Shown: positions 32,033 to 37,818 of the stretch, in pieces | How the letters are laid out: each line of letters opens with the position of its first letter | Position numbering within the stretch: position 1 is the stretch's first letter | Assembly: GCA_902810695.1 (NCBI GenBank) | Contig: CADDYV010000034.1 | Location: forward strand, 1-37,818 | Direction: 5' to 3' | Length of the DNA: 37,818 nt | Origin: Actinomycetota bacterium | Lineage (GTDB): Bacteria; Actinomycetota; Rubrobacteria; Rubrobacterales; Rubrobacteraceae | Translations under genes and position numbers: made by a program | Notes under the pieces: model-generated | Databases searched by the model: none | Seen by the model: the letters and a program-made list of their open reading frames with translations, nothing else | Told to the model about the DNA's origin: nothing

Positions 32033-33655
32033 TCAGAATGCCGCCAGGAGTTTGGGAGCGACCTGCTTCTTGCGGCTCATGACGCCGGGCAGGTCAATGA
32101 CGCCCTCTTTGGAAGTCGTGTCGAAGGCGCGCTCGACGATGGTGCGCTCCCCGGCGCACAGCAGTTCCGTGCCACCCTCGATAATGTCGGTTACCATGAG
32201 CGCCGAGAGCAGATAGCCGTTTTTCTCCCGCTTCTTCTCCAGCTCTCCGAGCAGTTCGTCCTTGCGACCGAGCAGACCGGAGCCGACGGTCTCTACCTGC
32301 GAAATGCTCATCTTCTCGCCCGTTCCAAGCGCGTACTCCTTGGAGTCGCGCTCTATGATCTCCTCCGCGGAGAGCTCCGATACATCAGAAGACGCCTCGA
32401 ACATCTCCATCCCGAACTTTTCGGCGTCGAGATCCAGAAGCTCCTCCAGGTACTTCACGACCTCTTTGTCCCGCCCGGTAGTGGTCGGCGAGTTGAGGAT
32501 AACGGTATCCGAGAGGATGGCCGCGAGCAGCATCTTCGCGGTGGACTCCTCCGGTTTCAGGCCGTTTGCTTTGTAGCGCTCGATGATGAGGGTCGCCGTC
32601 GAGCCCACGGGATCGAAGGTGGCGGCGATGGGGGTGCTGGTCTCGATGTCGCCGATGTGGTGGTGGTCCAGGATCTCGACGATCTGAGCCTTCTCCACTC
32701 CGGGCACGCTCTGGCCTGTCTCGGCGTGGTCTACCAGCAGAACCTTGCGCGGCTCGGGGTTCAACAGGTCGGTGCGGGTGATGATGCCCAGCGGCACGTT
32801 GTCATCATCAACCGCGATCGCCGCCCGGTAGTGTATCTCCATCACCTGCTCGGTTATGTCGGTCAGGAGGTCGTCCGGCGAGACGGTCAGCGGGTTCTCG
32901 CTCATGATCTCCCAGCAGGGGACCGAGAGCTGGATCATCCGGCTCGTCACGTAGGAGTCGAGCGGCGAGAGGATGACGGTCGTGCCGTTTTTCTTCGCCA
33001 TCTCCAGGATCTCATCCTCGGGATAGGACTCGTTGGAGATGACCAGCACCCCGGCTCCTAGCTCGATAGCCCGCTTCTGGGCTTGCTCGCGATCCCCGAC
33101 CACCACGATGTCGCCGTGCTCCATGTACGTGCCCATGGTCTCGACGCCCATGGAGATGACCCACAGCCTGCCGGTGGTCTCCTTGTCCTCTCCTACCAGC
33201 AGCTTCCCTTCGAGCACATCTACCATCGAGCCCACCGAGACCGGCGTCCCCTCGAAGGTGGAAGCCTCGCGCGACTCCCGGATGTACATGCGCGCGAGGT
33301 TGCGCTCGGTCACGATCCCGATGAGCGAGCCGTCGTAGTCCACTATGGGCACCTGGCTGACGTTGTTCTTGGACATCGCGAGCCCAACGTTGCGTAAAGG
33401 CGCATCCTTCCTCGCGATAACCAGGTCCGTGTGCATCACATCCTTGACCCGCAGCATGATGTGGTTCAGGAGCTTGGGAAGTTCGGCGCCGCTCTTCTCC
33501 AGAGCCCACCGCGTCTGGGTGTTCGGCTCCCCGAGCCGGGCCGGGGTGTAGGTGTTGTTCGGGTCCACCAGGTTCTTGAACTCGGCGTAACCTATGGCCG
33601 AGGCTATGGTGTCCGTGTCCGGGTTGCGATGTCCGGTCACATATACGTGAGCCAT
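32033..33655 (-). CDS. Manganese-dependent family II inorganic pyrophosphatase with CBS-DRTGG insert
   Basis: A 540-residue DHH-family pyrophosphatase, which hydrolyses PPi to phosphate. N-terminal metal motif VTGHRNPDTDTIASAIGYAE and later VDHAE, LDHHHIGDI and the DHHA2-type SRKKQ end mark the catalytic core. Inserted between them (about residues 70-310) are two CBS motifs around a DRTGG-like domain (VVVGDREQAQKRAIELGAGV). In known CBS-PPases these bind adenine nucleotides and regulate activity. AGGAGG lies 12 nt before ATG 33655. It sits between pcrA and gatC on one probable transcript. Confidence 0.95.
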   Translation of the reverse strand: MAHVYVTGHRNPDTDTIASAIGYAEFKNLVDPNNTYTPARLGEPNTQTRWALEKSGAELPKLLNHIMLRVKDVMHTDLVIARKDAPLRNVGLAMSKNNVSQVPIVDYDGSLIGIVTERNLARMYIRESREASTFEGTPVSVGSMVDVLEGKLLVGEDKETTGRLWVISMGVETMGTYMEHGDIVVVGDREQAQKRAIELGAGVLVISNESYPEDEILEMAKKNGTTVILSPLDSYVTSRMIQLSVPCWEIMSENPLTVSPDDLLTDITEQVMEIHYRAAIAVDDDNVPLGIITRTDLLNPEPRKVLLVDHAETGQSVPGVEKAQIVEILDHHHIGDIETSTPIAATFDPVGSTATLIIERYKANGLKPEESTAKMLLAAILSDTVILNSPTTTGRDKEVVKYLEELLDLDAEKFGMEMFEASSDVSELSAEEIIERDSKEYALGTGEKMSISQVETVGSGLLGRKDELLGELEKKREKNGYLLSALMVTDIIEGGTELLCAGERTIVERAFDTTSKEGVIDLPGVMSRKKQVAPKLLAAF

Positions 33656-33680
33656 TTCGTATCCGCTCCTCCTAGAAGGT

Positions 33681-35804
33681 TCAAATCTTGCTCAAAGGCG
33701 CTATCTCCGGCACGAAGATGCGCTCCTCCCCCCCAAACCTGACAACTACCTTACCATCACCGGCCTCGACGACCTCCCCCACCCCGAACTTCGCGTGCCG
33801 GACTTTCTCCCCGGCCCGATAGTTGTCCGCCGTCGAACCGATTTTCTCCGGTTCGCTCCTGCGCGGCAAGGTGCCGCTCCACCTGCTGCTTGATGGTAGG
33901 GTGCCCGCCTTGAATTCCTCCGGTATCTCCGAGAGAAACCGAGAGGGTATCTGATACTCCCGCTCGCCCCAACTGGAGCGCAGCTTGGCGTAGGAGAGCG
34001 TGAGCGACTTCATCGCGCGTGTGATCCCCACGTAGCACAGCCGCCTCTCCTCTTCCAGGTTTTGCTCGTCCAGTGAACGGGCGTGCGGGAAGGTTCCCTC
34101 CTCCATCCCCACGATGAATACGTGAGAGAACTCCAGCCCCTTGGCGTTGTGGAGCGTCATCAGGGCGACCCTCCCCTCTGCTCCCGCGCTATCCGCCTCT
34201 GAGTAGAGTGCCTGCTCCTGCAAGAAACCTTCGAGCGTGGCTTCTGGCTCCAGGGCCTCGTACTCACGGGCGGCGTTGACCAGCTCCTCCAGGTTCTCTA
34301 GGCGCGCCTCCGCCTCGATGGTATTCTCCGCTTCGAGTTCTCCTTTGTAACCGGACTCCTCCAGGACCGCCTCTATCAGCTCCGACGGTTTGACCTCCCG
34401 CGCCGCAACCCGCCAGCCCTCGAAAAGCTCCCGCACGGTCCTGCAAGCCTTCTGGGCCTTGCCCGCGAGCCCGGCCCGGTCCGCTTCGGAAAGGGCATCG
34501 TAGAGCGATATCCCTTCCCGCTGCGCGTGCTCCGAGAGTCGCGCCACAGAAGTCGCGCCGAGCCCTCTTTTGGGGACGTTTACGATCCGCTCTAGTGAAA
34601 CCGAATCGTCGGGGTTGGCGATCACCGCGAGGTAGGCCATCGTGTCCTTGATCTCCGCCCGCTCGTAGAACCTCACGCCGCCTACCACCTGATACGGCAC
34701 GCCCTCGCGCACCAGCACGTCTTCCAGGGCCCGGCTCTGCGCGTTGGTGCGGTAGAAGACGGCGATCTCCGTAGGACGTGCCCCCGCGTCCAGCAAACGC
34801 TCGATCTCCGAGACCACGAACCGCGCCTCGCCGTACTCGTCTGCCGCAGTAAAGACGCGGATTCCCTCGCCCTCTTCCCCGTCGGTCCACAGCCTCTTGG
34901 CCTTGCGCGAGGCGTTGTTCGCCACCACCGCGTTCGCCGCATTGAGGATCGTCTGCGTCGAGCGGTAGTTCTGCTCCAGCTTCACCACCGTAGCGTCCGG
35001 GTAGTCCCGCTCGAAGTCCAGGATGTTGCGGATGTCCGCGCCTCGCCAGGAGTAGACCGACTGATCATCGTCTCCGACCACGCAGAGGTTGCGGTGTCTG
35101 GCGGCGAGGATGTTCACCAGGCGGTACTGGGCGTGGTTGGTGTCCTGGTACTCGTCAACGCTTATGTACTTGAAACGGCTCTGGTAGCGGTCGCGGACTT
35201 CGGGAAAGACTTCCAGGAGTGCGACGGTCTGCATGATGAGGTCGTCGAAGTCCATCGCGTCGTTCTCGTAGAGGCGCCTCTGGTAGAGGTCGTAGACCTC
35301 GGCGACGTTCTCGGCGATGTAGCCCTCCGTGTTCTTCAGGAAGTCGTCGGGGCTTATGAGCTGGTTCTTGGCCGAAGATATCTGTGCCGCGAAAGAGCGC
35401 GGGTTGAACCTCTTGGGGTCTTTGTCCAGCTCGACGATGCACCGCTTGACGAGCCTCACGCTATCTGCCTGGTCGTAGATGGTGAACTCGCGCTTGTAGC
35501 CGAGCTTGTCGGCGTGGGCGCGCAAGATGCGGGCGCAGAAGGCGTGGAAGGTAGAGACCCACATCTTGCGCGAGTCCGGTCCCACCAGAAGCGCCACCCG
35601 GTCTTTCATCTCTTTGGCGGCCTTGTTGGTAAAGGTTATCGCCAGGATCTCATCCGGCGCGGCGAGACCCTGATCCAGGATGTAGGCTATGCGGTGCGTG
35701 AGCACGCGGGTCTTCCCGCTCCCGGCTCCGGCCAGGATCAGGAGCGGCCCCTCGGTATTGGTTACTGCCTCAAGCTGCGTCGAGTTTAATGATTCTGGAA
35801 GCAC
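33681..35804 (-). CDS. pcrA: UvrD/PcrA-family ATP-dependent DNA helicase
   Basis: A 707-residue SF1A 3'-5' helicase for repair and replication restart. The start LNSTQLEAVTNTEGPLLILA leads to motif I AGAGSGKTRVL, motif Ia ITFTNKAAKEMKDR, motif II ISVDEYQDTNHAQ, motif III VVGDDDQSVYSWRGADI, motif IV LEQNYRSTQTIL, motif V LMTLHNAKGLEF and motif VI RLCYVGITRAMKSL. The C-terminal Tudor-like end KVRHAKFGVGEVVE is the PcrA hallmark for RNA polymerase contact. GTG 35804 lies nine nt after an extended -10 box. It heads the pcrA, pyrophosphatase, gatC, gatA group. Confidence 0.96.
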   Translation of the reverse strand: MLPESLNSTQLEAVTNTEGPLLILAGAGSGKTRVLTHRIAYILDQGLAAPDEILAITFTNKAAKEMKDRVALLVGPDSRKMWVSTFHAFCARILRAHADKLGYKREFTIYDQADSVRLVKRCIVELDKDPKRFNPRSFAAQISSAKNQLISPDDFLKNTEGYIAENVAEVYDLYQRRLYENDAMDFDDLIMQTVALLEVFPEVRDRYQSRFKYISVDEYQDTNHAQYRLVNILAARHRNLCVVGDDDQSVYSWRGADIRNILDFERDYPDATVVKLEQNYRSTQTILNAANAVVANNASRKAKRLWTDGEEGEGIRVFTAADEYGEARFVVSEIERLLDAGARPTEIAVFYRTNAQSRALEDVLVREGVPYQVVGGVRFYERAEIKDTMAYLAVIANPDDSVSLERIVNVPKRGLGATSVARLSEHAQREGISLYDALSEADRAGLAGKAQKACRTVRELFEGWRVAAREVKPSELIEAVLEESGYKGELEAENTIEAEARLENLEELVNAAREYEALEPEATLEGFLQEQALYSEADSAGAEGRVALMTLHNAKGLEFSHVFIVGMEEGTFPHARSLDEQNLEEERRLCYVGITRAMKSLTLSYAKLRSSWGEREYQIPSRFLSEIPEEFKAGTLPSSSRWSGTLPRRSEPEKIGSTADNYRAGEKVRHAKFGVGEVVEAGDGKVVVRFGGEERIFVPEIAPLSKI

Positions 35805-35813
35805 CAGTTTGAA

Positions 35814-35823
35814 AGTATACCAG
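35814..35823 (-). promoter_or_regulatory. Extended -10 promoter of pcrA
   Basis: On the minus strand TATACT (35814-35819) is preceded by TGG, giving an extended -10. Only nine nt separate it from the GTG start, and no ribosome site is present, so the mRNA is probably leaderless or nearly so. Confidence 0.5.
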
Positions 35824-35923
35824 CACGATATACCCCGCTCGCCGCCCCATCCAACCCCTGCGAAAACCTGTCAAGAAACCTCCAAAAATAGTCCTTTCGA
35901 GGGATAGTACCAACCTCCAACCT

Positions 35924-35936
35924 TAGATAGTATCTA
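35924..35936. promoter_or_regulatory. Perfect palindrome, possible operator
   Basis: TAGATA-G-TATCTA is a perfect 6-bp dyad around one base in an AT-rich stretch between divergent promoters. It could bind the adjacent NarL-type regulator; this is inference. Confidence 0.35.
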
Positions 35937-36044
35937 TAACTACAAACAATAAGAGAAGTAGGGGGCTTTAACACGAAGGGAGTTGCCTATGCGTTGCGTA
36001 TACAGACGCGCAGAAAAATAGGCTATCTTGCCGAAGCTTTGCTC

Positions 36045-36108
36045 CACCTCTCGCTTTAAGGCTGGCATTAAAGAGAGGTGTTCTCTGAGGTGATCCCGAG
36101 TCTCTCGG
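36045..36108 (+). promoter_or_regulatory. Tandem hairpins in the response-regulator leader
   Basis: The first hairpin pairs CACCTCTC (36045-36052) and TTTAA (36055-36059) with TTAAA and GAGAGGTG (36068-36080): 13 pairs with a two-base bulge and 8-nt loop. A smaller CCGAG-TCT-CTCGG hairpin (36096-36108) follows. Both precede the GTG start by 30-95 nt. Confidence 0.5.
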
Positions 36109-36138
36109 AGAGAGGGCATGAGAAGAGGATGTTGAGTT

Positions 36139-36909
36139 GTGAGTAGTGGGCAAAGCGAAGATAAGAGTGGTAATCGAAAAGAGCCCGCTGCAGCCAGGAT
36201 CATCATAGCCGATGATCATCCTATGTTCAGCTATGCGCTTGGCAGGATGCTGGAAGATCATCCGGAATTTGAGGTAGTTGCCAAGGCTTCTGATGGACAG
36301 GAAGCTCTGCAACTGTGCCGCAGTCTCAAGCCTGATCTGGTTTTGATGGATCTGAGGATGCCCAGGATGGATGGCATCAAGGCAACCCGCGCCATAAAGG
36401 CGGAGCTTCCTCGCACCATCGTCTTGGTGATAACGGTCTCCGAGGACCTTGAGCATCTCGCAGATGCGCTTCAGGCCGGGGCCGGGGGCTACATACTCAA
36501 GAGTGCCCTCCCACATCAGATAACCGATGCGATCCACAAGGCGCTCGGGGGAGAGTTTCCCCTAAACCAGGAAGTCGCCATGCAGCTTTTGATGCACCTG
36601 CTAGAGAAGAGATCATCAGATGCTCAAGCTGGGAAGGATCCCTTTGAAAGGCATGCTCTAACCCCACCCCTACATGCTAATAGTAACAACAATGCAGGTG
36701 CGCTCTCACCCCGAGAGCTTGAGGTACTGCAACTCATAGCCATAGGGAAGACCAACCGCCAGATAGCCAGGGAACTGTTCCTAAGCACCAGCACCGTAAA
36801 GAACCACGTTCAACGCATCCTCACCAAGCTAGGAGCCTCGGATCGCACCCAGGCAGCGATAAGAGCCATCGAGCTTGGCCTGCTCTCCGAGCGCAAAAGA
36901 AGAAGATAA
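36139..36909 (+). CDS. NarL/FixJ-type response regulator
   Basis: A 256-residue two-domain regulator. The receiver domain (about residues 18-140) has the acidic pair IIIADDHPMF, the phosphoacceptor in DLVLMDLRMPRMDG and the lysine in YILKSALP. A linker leads to a LuxR/GerE HTH (LSPRELEVLQLIAIGKTNRQ, then TSTVKNHVQRILTKLGASDR). No sensor kinase gene is in the window, so its stimulus is unknown. The GTG start at 36139 has a weak AGAGGA about ten nt upstream, behind tandem hairpins. The secreted LamG protein downstream is a possible target. Confidence 0.93.
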   Translation: MSSGQSEDKSGNRKEPAAARIIIADDHPMFSYALGRMLEDHPEFEVVAKASDGQEALQLCRSLKPDLVLMDLRMPRMDGIKATRAIKAELPRTIVLVITVSEDLEHLADALQAGAGGYILKSALPHQITDAIHKALGGEFPLNQEVAMQLLMHLLEKRSSDAQAGKDPFERHALTPPLHANSNNNAGALSPRELEVLQLIAIGKTNRQIARELFLSTSTVKNHVQRILTKLGASDRTQAAIRAIELGLLSERKRRR

Positions 36910-36924
36910 AGGTGCCAAAGACAA

Positions 36925-36956
36925 AGAGGTTTTGTAACTCTCTGTAGAGCACCTCT
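36925..36956 (+). terminator. Nested hairpin after the response regulator
   Basis: AGAGGT (36925-36930) pairs with ACCTCT (36951-36956) around an inner CTCT-CTGT-AGAG stem. There is no T-tract, so it may be a weak or Rho-linked terminator or part of the LamG leader. Confidence 0.35.
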
Positions 36957-37035
36957 GACCCAGGTCGAAATACCCAATAGAAATAGCCACCATACCCATA
37001 TACAGCTTTCGGTGAGCCATCCAAACTTGATAGGT

Positions 37036-37099
37036 GTCGTGGCGACTTCTGGGGTGAGTTGTCTTACCCGACGGGACAGGGCTTTCGCTCCACTGCCCT
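37036..37099 (+). promoter_or_regulatory. Structured 5' leader of the LamG gene
   Basis: Three consecutive stems are visible: GTCG-TGG-CGAC (37036-37046), GGGTGAG-TTGT-CTTACCC (37052-37069, one G-U pair) and AGGGC/GCCCT (37078-37082 with 37095-37099). They end about 33 nt before the ATG. I could not match them to a riboswitch class. Confidence 0.4.
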
Positions 37100-37131
37100 A
37101 CATCCGAGAACCCCAGAAGAAAGGAAAGCAG

Positions 37132-37806
37132 ATGATAAAACGTAGGTTCTCTATTCTGTTGGTGGCTTTTACGCTGGTGGTCTTGCTAACGTTCGGCGGC
37201 ATCGCTTATGCTGCAACCCTGAGAGCCCTCTGGTCCATGGAAGATCCAACCACGCTGGTGGATAGCTCGGGCAACGGCAATAACGGCACCACTACAGATA
37301 TAACCAGCACCGATGGTTTTGCGGGTAACGGCTATCACTTCAACGGCTCTAGCTCCATGGCAACAGTCCCATCCTCTGACTCTCTAAATCCAGGTACTTC
37401 AGATATTCAGATGACCGTTCACGTCAGGTTCACCAAGCCCCCAAGCGCAGCGGTGGGTGATTACGATGTTATCCGCAAGGGACTCTCTAACTCTGCGGGC
37501 GGGGATTACAAGATGGAGATGCTGGCCAGAAACAACCGCACCAAGGCCAAAGGCTTCTGTTTGTTCAAGGACTCCTCTGGAAAGGTAGGCAAGATCATAA
37601 ATGGTCCCAACCTCGCAGATGGCCGCTGGCACACCGTAAGCTGCACCAAGAGTGCAACGAGTGTTCAGCTTACCGTAGACGGGACAACCTACACAAATCA
37701 GGTGGCGATAGGGTCTATCTCCAACACCCAGCCGTTGTCTATAGGAGCCAAGAGTGGTGGTGGAGACTGGTACTCTGGAGACATGGATGAGGTATCAGTC
37801 CAGTAG
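37132..37806 (+). CDS. Secreted LamG/concanavalin-fold protein
   Basis: A 224-residue exported protein. The signal peptide RRFSILLVAFTLVVLLTFGG ends in an AYA-type cleavage site at about residue 27. The mature part is a single LamG-like jellyroll: LWSMEDPTTLVDSSGNGNNG, then GYHFNGSSSMATVPSSDSLN, DGRWHTVSCTKSATSVQLTV and LSIGAKSGGGDWYSGDMDEV, the standard LamG-3 order. Such domains bind carbohydrates or act as modules of surface proteins; no catalytic domain is attached. ATG 37132 is chosen for AAGGA six nt upstream and because the signal peptide starts there; an open frame extends 40 codons further upstream without support. Confidence 0.9.
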   Translation: MIKRRFSILLVAFTLVVLLTFGGIAYAATLRALWSMEDPTTLVDSSGNGNNGTTTDITSTDGFAGNGYHFNGSSSMATVPSSDSLNPGTSDIQMTVHVRFTKPPSAAVGDYDVIRKGLSNSAGGDYKMEMLARNNRTKAKGFCLFKDSSGKVGKIINGPNLADGRWHTVSCTKSATSVQLTVDGTTYTNQVAIGSISNTQPLSIGAKSGGGDWYSGDMDEVSVQ

Positions 37807-37818
37807 AAGCTGCGATGG

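Larger units (their letters stand above)
35805..36138. other. Divergent intergenic region between pcrA and the response regulator
   Basis: These 334 bases show no convincing gene. They hold the pcrA promoter, a TAGATA-G-TATCTA palindrome (35924-35936) and two hairpins close to the response regulator start. Open frames on the minus strand here lack ribosome sites and family features. Confidence 0.5.

Noticed and set aside
35968-36537. 189-codon minus-strand open frame opposite the response regulator
   Set aside because: It has no domain features, and the plus-strand frame encodes a clear receiver-HTH protein.
37036-37099. c-di-GMP (GEMM) riboswitch
   Set aside because: Stems are present, but the conserved GEMM core sequences are not, so no class was assigned.
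1-37818. tRNA genes, CRISPR arrays, insertion sequences, attachment sites
   Set aside because: Reading both strands by eye showed no cloverleaf with a proper T-loop, no regularly spaced repeats and no transposase or integrase genes.

Overview
The window looks like chromosomal DNA of a high-GC, deep-branching actinobacterium, most likely Rubrobacter or a close relative. This is inferred from gene content: ThyX, two F420-type flavoenzymes, a LAL-type LuxR regulator, a SerA plus class V aminotransferase pair, a GatCAB amidotransferase and a CBS/DRTGG family II pyrophosphatase. Genes are tightly packed with many 4-nt NTGA overlaps, and GTG and TTG starts are common. I saw no tRNA, rRNA, insertion sequence, integrase or CRISPR array.

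Layout. 1-3084 (minus): a truncated ArsR-rhodanese regulator, a methyltransferase, a single-domain rhodanese and ThyX. 3347-3952 (plus): a lipoprotein. 4050-9412 (minus): a run of eight small enzymes, namely two SDR/hydrolase-type genes at the ends, three RibD-C/DHFR-like reductases, an alpha/beta hydrolase, a VOC protein and a PPOX-fold flavoprotein. 9540-13195 (minus): an SDR behind a 925-residue LAL regulator. 13461-15954: an F420/'luciferase'-flavoured group plus cupin and NTF2-like proteins. 16028-17549: a beta-repeat protein and a frameshifted YqhA gene. 17556-20507 (minus): class V aminotransferase, SerA and a YjzC-like protein, probably serine metabolism.

20751-25674 (plus) is the most interesting part. 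It is a compact three-gene operon: a tandem-HTH/coiled-coil/winged-helix protein, a BrxD-type (DUF2791) P-loop ATPase and an Lhr/BrxHI-type helicase. It has visibly lower GC than its neighbours and sits between housekeeping operons. It resembles the BrxD-BrxHI pair of type 2 BREX but has no PglW/X/Y/Z genes, and a different DNA-binding partner. It is a good candidate for a minimal, little-described defence or DNA-processing module.

25718-35804 is largely housekeeping: gatB followed by a degenerate IlvD-like gene and a MOSC protein (minus), an FHA-GGDEF protein (plus), then pcrA, pyrophosphatase, gatC and gatA (minus). 36139-37806 (plus) holds a NarL-type response regulator and a secreted LamG-fold protein behind a structured leader.

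Two cross-cutting observations. First, several genes (methyltransferase, cupin, YqhA, possibly the beta-repeat protein) carry apparent single-base indels, mostly at short homopolymers, which points to sequencing error or recent decay. Second, a 22-nt motif of fixed architecture (AGGTRG-N7-GGGTRGAGA) occurs in three intergenic gaps.
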